Source: UBA5069 sp963773745
GTDB lineage: Bacteria > Chloroflexota > Anaerolineae > Caldilineales > Caldilineaceae
Reading direction: 5' to 3'
Assembly (NCBI GenBank): GCA_963773745.1
Contig: CAVZCL010000001.1
Coordinates: 1 to 64,000 of the forward strand
Length of the DNA stretch: 64,000 nucleotides
Part shown: one piece after another, positions 19,476 to 29,397 of the stretch
How the letters are laid out: every line of letters begins with the position of its first letter
How positions within the stretch are numbered: the first letter of the stretch is position 1
The notes under the pieces: model-generated
What the model was told of the DNA's origin: nothing
Databases searched by the model: none
What the model saw: only the letters and a program-made list of their open reading frames with translations
Position numbers and translations under genes: made by a program

Positions 19476-21125
19476 CTATTCGCCCAGGCTCCACTCGTAC
19501 GAATTCCAGAAGCTGCCCAGGTTGGTGCCGCTTCCCTTGAAGCCCTCGAACTCATCGCGCATGACGTAAGGCAGGCTGTTGTAGTACAGCGGCAGCTCAC
19601 GCGCTTCTTCGGCCATCATCGACTGCACCGCGTCCATCAACGGCTTGCGGTCGGCGAAATCCAACGCCGTATCGGATTCTTCCATCAGCGCGTCCAGCTC
19701 GGGATTGCAGTGACCTGTGAAGTTGTTGGAACCTTCGCAAGCATACAGGCCGGTCAGGCTCGGGTCGGCAGGAATAATCCAGCCGCCAACGACCGCTTCC
19801 CAATCCATGGAGAGCCAGCGCTGCAGCCATGCAGCATTCTCAAGGTCTTCGAACTGCACGTCAACATTCACTTCCTTGAGATAGGCCTGAATGGCCTGTG
19901 CAATGGCCGTGCGCTCGGGGCGGCTGTTGCGGTTGATGATTGTGAAGGAGAGCTTTTCGCCATCCTTCTCGCGGATGCCGTCGGCGCCCACGGTCCAGCC
20001 GGCTGCGTCGAGCATGCTCGCCGCCAGTTCGGGATCGTAATCGTAGGACTCAACATCCGGGTTGTAGTAGGGGCTTGTGGGGCTGATGGGCGAATTGGCC
20101 AACTGCACTGTGCCTTCCATCAGCCCTTCCACAATCGCCACGCGGTCAATGGCGTGGAAGATTGCCTTGCGCACATTCGGGTCACCAAAGAGCACCTTGC
20201 CGCGCTCTGTGCCAACGCTCGGCTCAAAGATGATCCAGCTGTTGGAGGGCACGTTGACGACGTTGTAGCCTTCCAGATTCTCGACTTCCTTGATCTGGTT
20301 GGGCAGAATCTGGCCCAGGTCGTACTCGCCCGACTTGAGTGCGTTGAGGCGCGTGTTGGGGTCGGGAATGAAGCTGAAGATGATCTCGTCCAGCTTCGGG
20401 AACTCCTCACCGCGCCAGTAGTTGTCGTTGCGCACAACGCGCACATATTCGCCCGGCTTCCATTCGGCAAACTTGAAGGGGCCGGTGCCCAGCGGGCTGC
20501 GGTTGTAGGCGTCATAGGTCAGCACATCCTGGCCCTCGAGCACGTGCTTGGGCAGAATTGTGTCGAAGAGCGTCACATAGTTGGCGGCCGGCTGGTCCCA
20601 GGTGAAGATGACCGTGTTGTCGTCCGGCATCGCGCAGTCGATAATGCCCATGTAGTCAGTCTGGTTATAGACTTCCTGGCCGGGCTCGCTCTGGATGAAA
20701 TCAAGCGTGAAGCAGACGTCGGCGCTGGTGAAGGGCTCGCCATCGTGCCACTGCACACCTTCCTGCAGATTCCACGTCATCGTCACGGTGCCGTCATCAT
20801 TGAGGACGACGCCGCCATTCTCCAGCGTGGGAATCTCGGTGGCCAGCACCGGAATGTAGGTGTTCTGATCGTTGCTCATGATCAGCCCTTCGACCATCGT
20901 GATTTCGATGTCGGTCAGGTTCTGACTGGTGAGCGCGTTGAGCGTGTCAATTTCGGCGCCGTAGGCAACGCGCAGCACGTTGCTGCCACCTGCCGCAGGT
21001 GCTTCAGCGGCTGCTTCGCCGGCAGGTGCAGCGGCGGGTGCAGCCGCAGGGGCCGCACAGGCGCCAAACACCATGGCGAAGAGCATTGTCATTGAAAGAA
21101 CTTTAAACCAGGTCATACGGGTCAT
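19476..21125 (-). CDS. peptide-binding lipoprotein of an ABC importer (SBP family 5)
   Basis: This exported solute-binding protein has 549 residues. The signal peptide ends at a lipobox-like VFGACAAP, followed by an Ala/Pro/Glu linker. The SBP_bac_5 fold is evident from LRVAYGAEIDTLNAL, WNLQEGVQWHDGEPFTSADV and the later TINRNSRPER-like and YYNSLPYV stretches. AAGGAGA before the ATG fixes the start. It leads the dppB-dppC pair and follows two peptidase genes on the same strand, so imported oligopeptides are the likely ligands. Confidence 0.93.
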   Translation of the reverse strand: MTRMTWFKVLSMTMLFAMVFGACAAPAAAPAAAPAGEAAAEAPAAGGSNVLRVAYGAEIDTLNALTSQNLTDIEITMVEGLIMSNDQNTYIPVLATEIPTLENGGVVLNDDGTVTMTWNLQEGVQWHDGEPFTSADVCFTLDFIQSEPGQEVYNQTDYMGIIDCAMPDDNTVIFTWDQPAANYVTLFDTILPKHVLEGQDVLTYDAYNRSPLGTGPFKFAEWKPGEYVRVVRNDNYWRGEEFPKLDEIIFSFIPDPNTRLNALKSGEYDLGQILPNQIKEVENLEGYNVVNVPSNSWIIFEPSVGTERGKVLFGDPNVRKAIFHAIDRVAIVEGLMEGTVQLANSPISPTSPYYNPDVESYDYDPELAASMLDAAGWTVGADGIREKDGEKLSFTIINRNSRPERTAIAQAIQAYLKEVNVDVQFEDLENAAWLQRWLSMDWEAVVGGWIIPADPSLTGLYACEGSNNFTGHCNPELDALMEESDTALDFADRKPLMDAVQSMMAEEARELPLYYNSLPYVMRDEFEGFKGSGTNLGSFWNSYEWSLGE

Positions 21126-21280
21126 GGGTCTCTCCTTGGTTTGCAGGGACTACAAATGAGCGTGCAACGCAAACAATGACACATGGAGCGATGCAAGGTC
21201 CAAAAAGCAGCGATCCGGTTCTCGTATGGCAGGCGCCTCCTTCGTGAATGCGTCGAGCTGCGTAATGAGCGTCATGCAGG

Positions 21281-22474
21281 TTAGTTGAACATGGCCACGG
21301 TTTGCGGTGAGTGCATGCGGCCATAGAGGAACTCAAGGTATTCGGAGCGGCGTGCCTCGGGCACAGCCAGGAATGCATCCGTCACAACTGTCTGCCCCCA
21401 CCAGTAGGACCAGATCAGGACAGCGCGGGCCGATGCAACAATGAAGCGCATGCGGTTGTCCACCCAGCCCGGGCCGCCACCAAGGCTTGCCTGCGCCAAC
21501 CACTCGCGCACCTGCGCGTCCGGCTCGCCCAGTGCGTGCAGCTTCCACGCTGCCACAGTGCCAATCGCCGAACGATAGCGCGAGAGCACGTGCTGCACGC
21601 GGTCGTCGTCATCCTCGAACCAATCAATCAGGAACATCCCGTTATCGGCAATGCCCTCAAAGGGGCTTGAGCTCGCCGTGTTCACGACAGAGAGCAGCCC
21701 ATCGGCGGGGGCTTTGCCCTCGTGGTACCAGACTTCGCGCAGCTTGAACTGCACGTAGTGGCCCGGGTAGCACTCGTGCACCGCCAGGTGCTTGAGTGCC
21801 GGTCGGGTAAGAATCGGGTCTACATTCAACTCCACCTTGCGCTCGAGATAGTTGCAGCGAGCGTTGAAGGCAACGCCGTGCACCGCCATCACCTGCATCC
21901 CGTCGGACTTGTCGGCGGGAATGGGCAGCACGCGATCGGTGCGATCCCATGCTTCGTCAAAGAGCTCCTGCAGAACGGACGTCACTTCCTCGGCGGGCAC
22001 ACGCACCGTCTCCTGCCAGGCGGCGCACTGTGCCGCCAGATCGCCCGCAAAGCCCATGGGCGTGAGCAACGCAGCCAGTTCGGTGCGCAATGCCTCGAGC
22101 TCTTGCTCACTCACGGGCGCGGATGGCACATGCAGAAAGCGGCTCAGCTGCTCCGCCAGCGAAAGACCGGAGCTGCGCCACTCAATGAAGGCCAGCGTGG
22201 ATCCGGCCAACTGGTGATAGTACATGCGCCTGTCGGCCTCGGGCAGCGCCTCGGCGTCTTTGTCAAGCTGCTGCCAGGCGGCCGTGGCGGCGGCGTAGTC
22301 ACGATAGGGCGCAGCCTTGAGCGCGCCCTTGGACATATCCAGCACAACCAGGCCGTCCTCGTCGCCGCTCTCGGTGCGATAGAGCGCATCCACGCCCAGC
22401 AGGGCCGCGGCTGCGCGCTCGCCGAATGCAAGCGTCGCCTTGCTCAATGATGTACTGCCAGTGCTATCCGGCAT
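21281..22474 (-). CDS. DUF885-like metallopeptidase with intact HExxPGH motif
   Basis: This is a probable zinc-dependent peptidase or carboxypeptidase of 397 residues. The motif VHECYPGHYVQF near residue 250 corresponds to the HExxPGHH block of DUF885 proteins and keeps the Glu. I chose the ATG at 22474, which has GGAGG six bases upstream and overlaps the previous gene by 11 bases. The remaining sequence is mostly helical. It lies directly upstream of the peptide importer and probably helps break down peptides in the cytoplasm, as no signal peptide is seen. Confidence 0.75.
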   Translation of the reverse strand: MPDSTGSTSLSKATLAFGERAAAALLGVDALYRTESGDEDGLVVLDMSKGALKAAPYRDYAAATAAWQQLDKDAEALPEADRRMYYHQLAGSTLAFIEWRSSGLSLAEQLSRFLHVPSAPVSEQELEALRTELAALLTPMGFAGDLAAQCAAWQETVRVPAEEVTSVLQELFDEAWDRTDRVLPIPADKSDGMQVMAVHGVAFNARCNYLERKVELNVDPILTRPALKHLAVHECYPGHYVQFKLREVWYHEGKAPADGLLSVVNTASSSPFEGIADNGMFLIDWFEDDDDRVQHVLSRYRSAIGTVAAWKLHALGEPDAQVREWLAQASLGGGPGWVDNRMRFIVASARAVLIWSYWWGQTVVTDAFLAVPEARRSEYLEFLYGRMHSPQTVAMFN

Positions 22475-24170
22475 AGGAAACCTCCTCCTGCTGCGCTTCT
22501 TCGCGCATGATGGCCGCCACACAACTGACGGGAACAGATCCAAATGATAGGAAGCGATCGTGGAAGCGGCGCATGTCGAAACGCGTGCCCAGCTGGCTCT
22601 GCAGCGCTTCGCGCAGCTGCAGAATCTGGTCGCGCCCCATGAGGTAGATCATGGCGCCGCCCGGGAACATGCTGTTCTTTACAGCCTCACCGTGCGCTGC
22701 GGCGCGGCTGATGCCGGTGTTCTGCTCATAGAAGTCGGTCGCTTCGTCCAGCGTCATACGCCCCTGATGCAGCCGCACGTCCACCAGCGCGCGTGCTGCC
22801 ATGCGCAGGTCGGTCTGCAATTCGGAGAAGCTCTCCAGCGGCGTCAGAAAGCCCGCTTCGCCCATGAGCGTCGTCGCGTAACAGGCCCAGCCTTCGGCCA
22901 TGGTGCCACCGCAGAACATCGCGACGCGTGCGGCTGTATCCACGGCGGCCACGCGCCCAATGCGCGAGTCGCTGCGGTACGCATTCCAGTTCTGCACATG
23001 GTGGCCAATGCCGCCATGGTGTACGACGTGGTTGAGCTTGATGACGCTGTCATTGTTGGCGCGCAGCAGCTTCTGCTGCTGGCTGCGCGTCATGCTCTTC
23101 TCAATCGGCGTCACCAGATAGCGGTGTACAGGCGGCCGATGGTAAGCGGCAGGTGCACGATAGAAGAGGAAGTAGAGGTAAGGCGCCGCCTCACGCGCCC
23201 ACGCAGGCTGGGGCACATATTCAATGGGGAAATCCGGCCAGGTGACCAGCCCCTGCTCGTTGGAGAGCGCCTTGCTGGCATCCCACAGCTGCTGATAGCG
23301 GCCGTAGTATTTGCTGGGCGTGGGGTGAATGTCGCTCAGCTGGGCCAGCGCATCCTGCCACTTCTTGACGCCGAATGCAGCCGCCTGCTCGACAAGCTGC
23401 TCCTGCGTAATCGCCAACTGCTCCATGGCGTAGTCGGCAATTGCGTCGCCGCTCATCTCAAGGCGGTGCCCTTCGCGCATGAGCATATCGAAGGTCTCGC
23501 CGCCGGCAGCAAGCGTGGTCACGTCGGCGCGCAGCAGTGTGTCGCGCAGGTATGCTTCGTAGCGCCGGAAGGCTTCCAGCGCCACGTCGGCGGCGCGCCG
23601 CAGCGCCTGCTGGTTTCCACCCATGTCGGCTGCAAGGATATCGATGCCCTTGCCCAGGAAGTTGCGCGCACCCGTGCACTCGCGCAGCGCCCGTTCCGTC
23701 CAGGCAACCGGCGCGCGCTGCACGTTGCTCTCGCCCTGCTCCAGCAGGCGCGGAATCAGTCGCATACGTTCAACAGCAGCCGCCACGCGCTCTTTCGCCG
23801 GCGCGTAGTCGGTAAGAAACAACGAAATCACGCCAAAGATCGCCTCCCCAGTGTAGACACTGGGGTTGCCCCGCTGAAAGTGGGCCGAAGCGTACTCCCA
23901 CTGCTGAATGCGCAGAAAGCCCTCGGCCAGGCGCTTGTCCATGCGCTGCACTTCGGTGAGCCCCGCGTCGTCGAGACGTGCGCTCTCACGCAGGAGCGCC
24001 TCGGCATCGGCCTGCGCCGCCTCCACCCCCTGCTCCGAGTAGTCGGGCAGTGCGTGGTCGTAGGCGTGCTCGCCGATAAAGGTCGCGTTCACCGGGCGGT
24101 GGCGGTAGTATGAAGCAAAGAATTTGTCGAGCCAGGCCTGCGTGCGCAGGCCCCCGTTGCGCTCAGCCAC
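22464..24170 (-). CDS. DUF885 family protein lacking the catalytic Glu
   Basis: The 568-residue protein has the all-helical DUF885 architecture (N-terminal FFASYYRHRPVNATFIGEH, central WAREAAPYLYFLFYRAP, C-terminal GEAVKNSMFPGGAMIYLMG). The expected HExxPGHH block reads VHHGGIGHHVQNW, with His in place of Glu. The GTG at 24170 lies two bases after the oxidoreductase stop. It forms a tandem pair with the shorter gene that keeps HE. It may be a divergent active enzyme or a non-catalytic partner. Confidence 0.82.
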   Translation of the reverse strand: MAERNGGLRTQAWLDKFFASYYRHRPVNATFIGEHAYDHALPDYSEQGVEAAQADAEALLRESARLDDAGLTEVQRMDKRLAEGFLRIQQWEYASAHFQRGNPSVYTGEAIFGVISLFLTDYAPAKERVAAAVERMRLIPRLLEQGESNVQRAPVAWTERALRECTGARNFLGKGIDILAADMGGNQQALRRAADVALEAFRRYEAYLRDTLLRADVTTLAAGGETFDMLMREGHRLEMSGDAIADYAMEQLAITQEQLVEQAAAFGVKKWQDALAQLSDIHPTPSKYYGRYQQLWDASKALSNEQGLVTWPDFPIEYVPQPAWAREAAPYLYFLFYRAPAAYHRPPVHRYLVTPIEKSMTRSQQQKLLRANNDSVIKLNHVVHHGGIGHHVQNWNAYRSDSRIGRVAAVDTAARVAMFCGGTMAEGWACYATTLMGEAGFLTPLESFSELQTDLRMAARALVDVRLHQGRMTLDEATDFYEQNTGISRAAAHGEAVKNSMFPGGAMIYLMGRDQILQLREALQSQLGTRFDMRRFHDRFLSFGSVPVSCVAAIMREEAQQEEVSYAG

Positions 24171-24172
24171 GA

Positions 24173-25298
24173 TCAGTCTCTTTCCAGGGGCAGGTGAACC
24201 CAGCGCTCCTCGTGGTGCGACTGCTCCACGGCATTGATGACTTCCTGCACCCACGCGCCATCATCAAAATTGCCCTGGTTGCGGTCGCCGCCGTCAAGCA
24301 TCTCGTCAATGAAGTCACGGATCAGGTTGGCATAAAAGAGCGAGCGCCAGGACTCACGCGCGTGGCCGCCGGTGGGGTAGAAGCGCTGCGGAATCTCCAT
24401 TTGCTTGAATTCGACAGAGTCAGGCGTGGCAATCTTGATCGTCTCGGCGACGCCGAATTCCTCCACCAGCCGGCAGATAATCGCACCCTTCTCACCATAA
24501 ATGCGCGCCTCAATGCCCGGGTAGTTGCCGATGGTGACAAAGCTGGTCTGGATCGATGTCAGCGTGCCGTCGGTGAACTCACCCAGGTAAATGTCACCGT
24601 CGTCAATGTTCATGCGCATCATCGTGCCGGTTTCTCGCACCATGCGCTCGGGGATGAAGTTGCGCATTGCACCGACAACGCGCTTGAGGTCGGCTCCCAC
24701 CCACCAGTGGCTAATGTCGATGATCGGCGCGCCGTAGCCTTCCAGCGATGAGGTCTGTAAGCACCGACTGGTCGGCGTGGATGTCCACCTGGCGCAGCGG
24801 CGACTGCGGGTCCAGCCATTGCGAGTTCTGCTCGTAGCCATTGAAGATGAGGGGGCGGCCGACAAAGCCCTCGTCCATCAGCGACTTGGCATACTGCACG
24901 CCCGGGCTGTAGCGGAAGGTAAAGCCGAGCTTGGTCTTCAGCCCCTTGCTGCGGGCCAGGTCGGCCGCCTTCAGCGTGCCGCGAAAGTCATAGGCCACGG
25001 GCTTCTCGCACAGCACATGCTTGCCCGACTCGAGCGCCGCCCACGAAAGCTCAAAGTGGGTGGCCGAAGGGGTGCAGACGTCCACGGCGTCAATTGAGCT
25101 GTTACCCACGACGGACTGCCAGTCATCGGTCGCCACGGGGATGTTGAATTCCTGGGCGAAGGCCTGCGCCCGCTCGAGAATGGGATCGCAAATGGCCACC
25201 ACCTCGCAGCGCGGGTCGCGCTTCCAACCCGGCACATGCGCGTGTTGCGCCCATGCCCCTGCTCCAAGTACGCCAACGCGCAGTTTGCTCTCCTGCAT
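24173..25298 (-). CDS. Gfo/Idh/MocA family oxidoreductase (one frame change)
   Basis: This is a probable NAD(P)-dependent dehydrogenase acting on a sugar or related polyol. The N-terminal Rossmann fold has VGVLGAGAWAQHAH, and the EKP motif (HVLCEKPVAYD) near residue 100 carries the catalytic Lys. The frame changes near 24745-24755, between QSVLTDLIAG and EGYGAPIIDISHW; the latter contains the expected DxxxH catalytic pair. The joined product is about 375 residues, as usual. The start at 25298 follows GGAGACGACC. It heads the peptidase and importer run. Confidence 0.85.
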
Positions 25299-25396
25299 GG
25301 TCGTCTCCAGCTCTCTGTGTGGTATTCGATTAAGTGATGCGTAATTGGCTTTACAGTCGACTGTATCGCGACTGTGACGCGACTGGATCGGAATCC

Positions 25397-26089
25397 CTAA
25401 CTGCCGTCGACCATCACCATTGCCTGCACGGCCTGGTCAATCGACTCCATGTGCAGTCTGCGGCTTTCGGAAACGGGCAGGTAGTGATTGATGACGGCCA
25501 GGCAGCAGGCGCGGGGGCTGCGCGTGCCCAGGGCGTCGAGAACTTCTGTGTGCAACTGGGTGACGTCGGCAATGTCAAGGCGGTTGGCTTCAACGCTGCG
25601 AATAATCAGCGCACCGATGCGCCCGCTCAGGCTGCTCCAGACTTCAAGCAGCGTATCAGAAGCGGCCAATTCGGCAATGCGCTGGTGAAAGATCAGGTCC
25701 ATCTGAATCAGGCGAGGCAGGTGCTTGGGAAGCGCACACTGCTTCATCTGCTGCACGTAGCCCTCAAGCTCGGCGATGAGCGCGTCGGTCACGTTGTCCA
25801 TGCCCACGGTGACTGCATAGCCTTCAATCAGGGCGCGCATGCGGCAAAGCTCGGTGGCCTCTTCTTCGGCAAGGCGAGTAATGTAGGCGCCGCGCCGGGG
25901 AATTGTCTTGACAAGGCCGCGTCGCTCGAGCATGAGCAGCGCCTCGCGGATGGTGGACTGGCTCATGCCAAAGCGCTGCACCAGCGGCAAAACCGTCAGG
26001 TGATCACCAGGGCGCAGTTCGCCGGAGAGGATCTCCTCCTCAAGCGCAAGCGTCACTTCATCAACCAGCCGGGCATATTGATTCTGCAT
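25397..26089 (-). CDS. GntR family transcriptional regulator, FadR/FCD type
   Basis: The 230-residue regulator has an N-terminal winged helix (LRPGDHLTVLPLVQRFGMSQSTIREALLML shown in part: MSQSTIREALLMLERRG) and a C-terminal helical FCD ligand-binding domain with the metal-site residues around DLIFHQRIAELA and HTEVLDAL. The oxidoreductase, peptidase and importer genes follow 98 bases downstream on the same strand and are its likely targets. A palindrome overlaps the start of its own transcript, so autoregulation is likely. Confidence 0.9.
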   Translation of the reverse strand: MQNQYARLVDEVTLALEEEILSGELRPGDHLTVLPLVQRFGMSQSTIREALLMLERRGLVKTIPRRGAYITRLAEEEATELCRMRALIEGYAVTVGMDNVTDALIAELEGYVQQMKQCALPKHLPRLIQMDLIFHQRIAELAASDTLLEVWSSLSGRIGALIIRSVEANRLDIADVTQLHTEVLDALGTRSPRACCLAVINHYLPVSESRRLHMESIDQAVQAMVMVDGS

Positions 26090-26173
26090 AGAATTCCTGA
26101 GCGTCGGCGCTCAACCTATGCGGCATCCCAGCGCCCTGCCAAGGGCGACACCGCCATCCGTGCCATATTCTCG

Positions 26174-26223
26174 ATTATCGATAATTGCGTGCGTACTGTA
26201 ACCCCATTCCGGCTACGTGTCAA
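26174..26223 (-). promoter_or_regulatory. promoter with +1 operator for the GntR-headed operon
   Basis: On the minus strand TTGACA (26218-26223) is followed after exactly 17 bases by TACAGT (26195-26200). A 12-bp perfect palindrome, ATTATCGATAAT at 26174-26185, starts a few bases inside the transcript, an ideal repressor site. The GntR start codon is 85 bases further. Confidence 0.75.
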
Positions 26224-26420
26224 GTGCCAATTTTCTGCCAAGCGCTCATTGTGGATCACGCCTCCCGGCGGGACTGCAGCCCGCCGGGCTGAACCTCGGC
26301 GCATAGCCAAGTGTTCAGCGCATCGCGAACATTCAGCCTTGCGGGCTGCGTCACGCCAGGAGACGTGACCTACAACTGCAACAGCGTCAGCCTACGACGT
26401 TGGCGCGACATGTGCCCACC

Positions 26421-26457
26421 AAAAAAGCGAGGCTTCCGTTTCTGGAAGCCTCGCTTT
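26421..26457 (-). terminator. terminator of the beta-propeller gene
   Basis: The stem GCGAGGCTTCC (26427-26437) pairs with 26444-26454 around a six-base loop and ends in six T on the minus strand, 26 bases after the gene. A nearly identical hairpin lies at 32435-32465. The rest of 26224-26420 shows nothing clear. Confidence 0.88.
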
Positions 26458-26482
26458 GGTCACTCGCCTGCCTGAAAATTCG

Positions 26483-27787
26483 CTACGGCGTTTCGGTCTG
26501 CAGCAGGTTGCCATAGATGAGAACTTTCCCATCTTCCGAGTGGCTGGAGCGGCCGGACATTGAAGAAGAGTTGCTACGGCGCGAACCGATCACCGTGGGC
26601 AACGCACCATCCGGCGGCAGCGCTGCGGCAAAGACACCAACGGTGCCACCCAGGTCGTTGACCATGAGAAGGCCTGCCTGGTCAGAAGTGAGTCCCGCCG
26701 CCCAGGGCGAGAAAGCGCGCCACGGCAGGCTGCTGTCCGGGGCCAGGTCAAAGTAGGCCTGGGGCGATTCAACGCTGCTGAAATCAACCAGTGCAGTTGC
26801 GTCGCCCGTCTCTACATCCACGTAGTGCAGCACGGCGAAGGGGGTCTGCGTCGACGTTGTGTTGCTGAGCGTGGCAATGCCGGCGCTGTCACCCGTCCAG
26901 GAGAGGCCGGTCATCGACGCAGGCCAGGAACTCCATGCGGGAATGGCTTCCTGGACAAAATCACCTGTGAGCAGTTCCGCCGCATCGCTCTCGCCATCAA
27001 GCGGAATCAGCCAGACGCTGTTGAGGGTCGGGCCAACCGACTGCGGGCTGCTCATGATGACCGCGACTGCGCTGCCATCGGGTGCGAGCGCCGACGGGCC
27101 ATCCATCGTCAGCGTTTCGGTGCGGAAGGTGGGCACTGCATTGGGAATCACAGTATCCACCGCGACCAGCTCTTCGGGATCGCCGCCGGCTGCATCAATG
27201 CGGTTCAGCGTCAGGCTGTAGGTGAGGCCACCCAGCGGTGTGAGCCGCCAGAAGACGAGCGTGCCATCGGTCTGGTCCCACATGGGCAGGTAATCCAGGT
27301 TGACATCCTCGTCGGTATCCAGCCAGCGCCACATGCCCGTCAGGCCGTCATCCGTGAGGTTGGTAAAGGCCTGCGACGCCACATCGTACGTCCAGATGTC
27401 ACTCTCCATGCCCAATTCGACCGGGTTCTCGCTGAAGGCAATTTGCGCACTATCGGGCGACCACTGCAACTCGTAGGGCATACTCTCGAAACCCTCATCC
27501 ATGACGTTGCAGACCTTGCCGGCGTTGGAGAAGGTGTAGACGCATAACTGTGCGTCGCGCCCACGATTGCCGCCGTCCTGGTTGACATAGGCGAGGAAGG
27601 CGCCATCGGGCGAGAGCGCGGGCATCCACACATTTCTGTCACCGACGACGTCGGGGAGCGAGCGCGCGCTCGTGATGGTGACGGGGGCGGCGTCCTCCTG
27701 TGCGGCCGGTGCGGCAAATGCAGAGACAGGGACAAGCAGGCCAGCGATGACCAGCAGCGCCACAAATGTGGCTCGGCGGAATCTCAT
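26483..27787 (-). CDS. secreted WD40-like beta-propeller (PD40) protein
   Basis: The 434-residue exported protein has a signal peptide (FVALLVIAGLLVPVSAFA). It then has TolB-like PD40 repeats marked by MPALSPDGAFLAYVN, ELQWSPDSAQIAFSE, SALAPDGSAVAVIM and GLSWTGDSAGIATL. No catalytic domain follows, so it is probably a soluble binding or scaffold protein outside the membrane. The ATG at 27787 opens the signal peptide; the frame is open further upstream but that part lacks features. It stands alone on the minus strand. Confidence 0.8.
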   Translation of the reverse strand: MRFRRATFVALLVIAGLLVPVSAFAAPAAQEDAAPVTITSARSLPDVVGDRNVWMPALSPDGAFLAYVNQDGGNRGRDAQLCVYTFSNAGKVCNVMDEGFESMPYELQWSPDSAQIAFSENPVELGMESDIWTYDVASQAFTNLTDDGLTGMWRWLDTDEDVNLDYLPMWDQTDGTLVFWRLTPLGGLTYSLTLNRIDAAGGDPEELVAVDTVIPNAVPTFRTETLTMDGPSALAPDGSAVAVIMSSPQSVGPTLNSVWLIPLDGESDAAELLTGDFVQEAIPAWSSWPASMTGLSWTGDSAGIATLSNTTSTQTPFAVLHYVDVETGDATALVDFSSVESPQAYFDLAPDSSLPWRAFSPWAAGLTSDQAGLLMVNDLGGTVGVFAAALPPDGALPTVIGSRRSNSSSMSGRSSHSEDGKVLIYGNLLQTETP

Positions 27788-28388
27788 GGTGTTGTCTCGC
27801 TTTCGTGAGTCTGAATCGGTTGGATGATGGGTTGAGAGAAGGTTGGATGCTTCCAGTGCACAATCGCCGGCCTCAGACGGAGCGCGGAGCAACCAGCGTT
27901 GACACAAACCGATTGTATGCGCGCACCCCTCCAGAGGTAAAACCCGCGATTCGCCGTGTTCATCTCGCCTGCGTTGGCACTGCCCGCGCTCGCGTCCACG
28001 CGGCCAACACAGCGCAGAGCGTCGGCAAAGGCACGCCACGTTGCTTCTTCCACCGATAACGTGGCGCGGCAAAAATAACCGACCAGTGCGAAATGCGCCC
28101 CAGCCGAATGCTGATTGCCGAGTGCTGATTGCTGATTGGATAATGCGGAAAGTCAATGCATCATAGCTGCAGACAGACCTTTGGTGAAAGCGCGCCCGCA
28201 CACATTCGGTCCGTTGCACCGCCTTGCCCATACGATGGCAAAGATCCATCGATATCTCAACGCGCGCGGTTGATGCGGCCAGCCGCCGGAGCGCCCATAA
28301 TCGGCTGCGATGATGGCGAGGTCGCCACTGCGTTCGCAACACAGAATTCGCAATAGAGAGCCACCCCATGACCAGGAAGGCGTGCACA
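27788..28388. other. divergent intergenic region, about 600 bases
   Basis: Between the propeller gene (minus) and the HAD phosphatase gene (plus) I see no credible coding sequence. The only repeat is the short motif TGCTGATTG, present three times near 28110-28140. Promoters for both genes should lie here but none is convincing. Confidence 0.35.
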
Positions 28389-29324
28389 ATGACAGCAAGT
28401 GTCCTATCCCCCACGAATGCGGCCCATGCCCCCCTGGCCACATGGCGCGAAGGCGCAACCAAGCGCGCCATCCTCGACTTTGTGGCACGCGTGACGGACA
28501 CCCAGGGGCCGGATTACGTACCGCCTGCCGAACGCATTGCCACCTTCGACAACGACGGCACGCTCTGGAGCGAAATCCCTTTGATTCAGGGCGTCTTCAT
28601 GATGGAGCGGGTGAAGGCCATGATGGCGGAGGACCCGGCGCTCGCCGAGGATGAGCTCTTCACGCGCGCAATCGCCGGCCAAATCAGGATTCCCCAGGAC
28701 ATCCAGTTGATTGTTGAGCTGGCGGCGCGCACCCATACGGGCATGTCGCGCTCCGCATTCAAGCAGATTGCGCGCGATTTCTTTGACAACGGCCGCATTG
28801 GCCCGCAGCAGCGCCCAGTGCGTGTGCAGGTCTTTCTGCCCATGCGCGAATTGCTCGAATACCTCGTTGCCAACGACTTCAAGTGCTTCATTTGCACGGG
28901 CGGCACAATCGACTTCGTGCGCATCATTGCGCAAGAGTACTACGCCATTCCACCCGAGCAGGTCATCGGCACAGATTGGAAGACCCATCTCGAGGAACGC
29001 GCAGACGGCGTCGAATTGATTATCGACCCCACGCTCGTGACCTTCAACGACAAAGCCGCCAAGCCCGGCAGCATTGAGCTGCACATCGGCCGCCGCCCCA
29101 TTCTGGCCGCGGGCAACGTGGGCGGCATGGGCGACATACAGATGTTGCGCTACTGCCAGAGCCGCCCGGGGGCAACACTGCAGCTTATGGTCTACCACGA
29201 CGACGCCGAGCGCGAGGCCGCGTATGACGAGCCGTCGGGCGCATCGCTTGAGGCGGCGCGCACCTATGGTTGGAACGTAGTAAGCATTCGCGATGACTGG
29301 GCAGTGGTGATGGCAGACGTCTGA
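28389..29324 (+). CDS. HAD superfamily hydrolase (probable phosphatase)
   Basis: The 311-residue protein has the HAD motif I nucleophile block ATFDNDGTLWSE near residue 45, motif II Thr in CFICTGGT, a motif III Lys near KAAKPG and motif IV acidic residues in NVGGMGDIQML. A helical cap lies between motifs I and II. There is no signal peptide. AGGAAGG eight bases upstream supports the ATG at 28389. It resembles phosphoserine-phosphatase-like enzymes, but the substrate is unknown. It stands just upstream of the SulP gene and could be co-transcribed with it. Confidence 0.82.
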   Translation: MTASVLSPTNAAHAPLATWREGATKRAILDFVARVTDTQGPDYVPPAERIATFDNDGTLWSEIPLIQGVFMMERVKAMMAEDPALAEDELFTRAIAGQIRIPQDIQLIVELAARTHTGMSRSAFKQIARDFFDNGRIGPQQRPVRVQVFLPMRELLEYLVANDFKCFICTGGTIDFVRIIAQEYYAIPPEQVIGTDWKTHLEERADGVELIIDPTLVTFNDKAAKPGSIELHIGRRPILAAGNVGGMGDIQMLRYCQSRPGATLQLMVYHDDAEREAAYDEPSGASLEAARTYGWNVVSIRDDWAVVMADV

Positions 29325-29397
29325 ACCGGCCCCAACGCTTCAATCGAGCCGGCTGTCATATATTCCGGGTCTACTCTTGCAAAGGAAAAAACGCACG

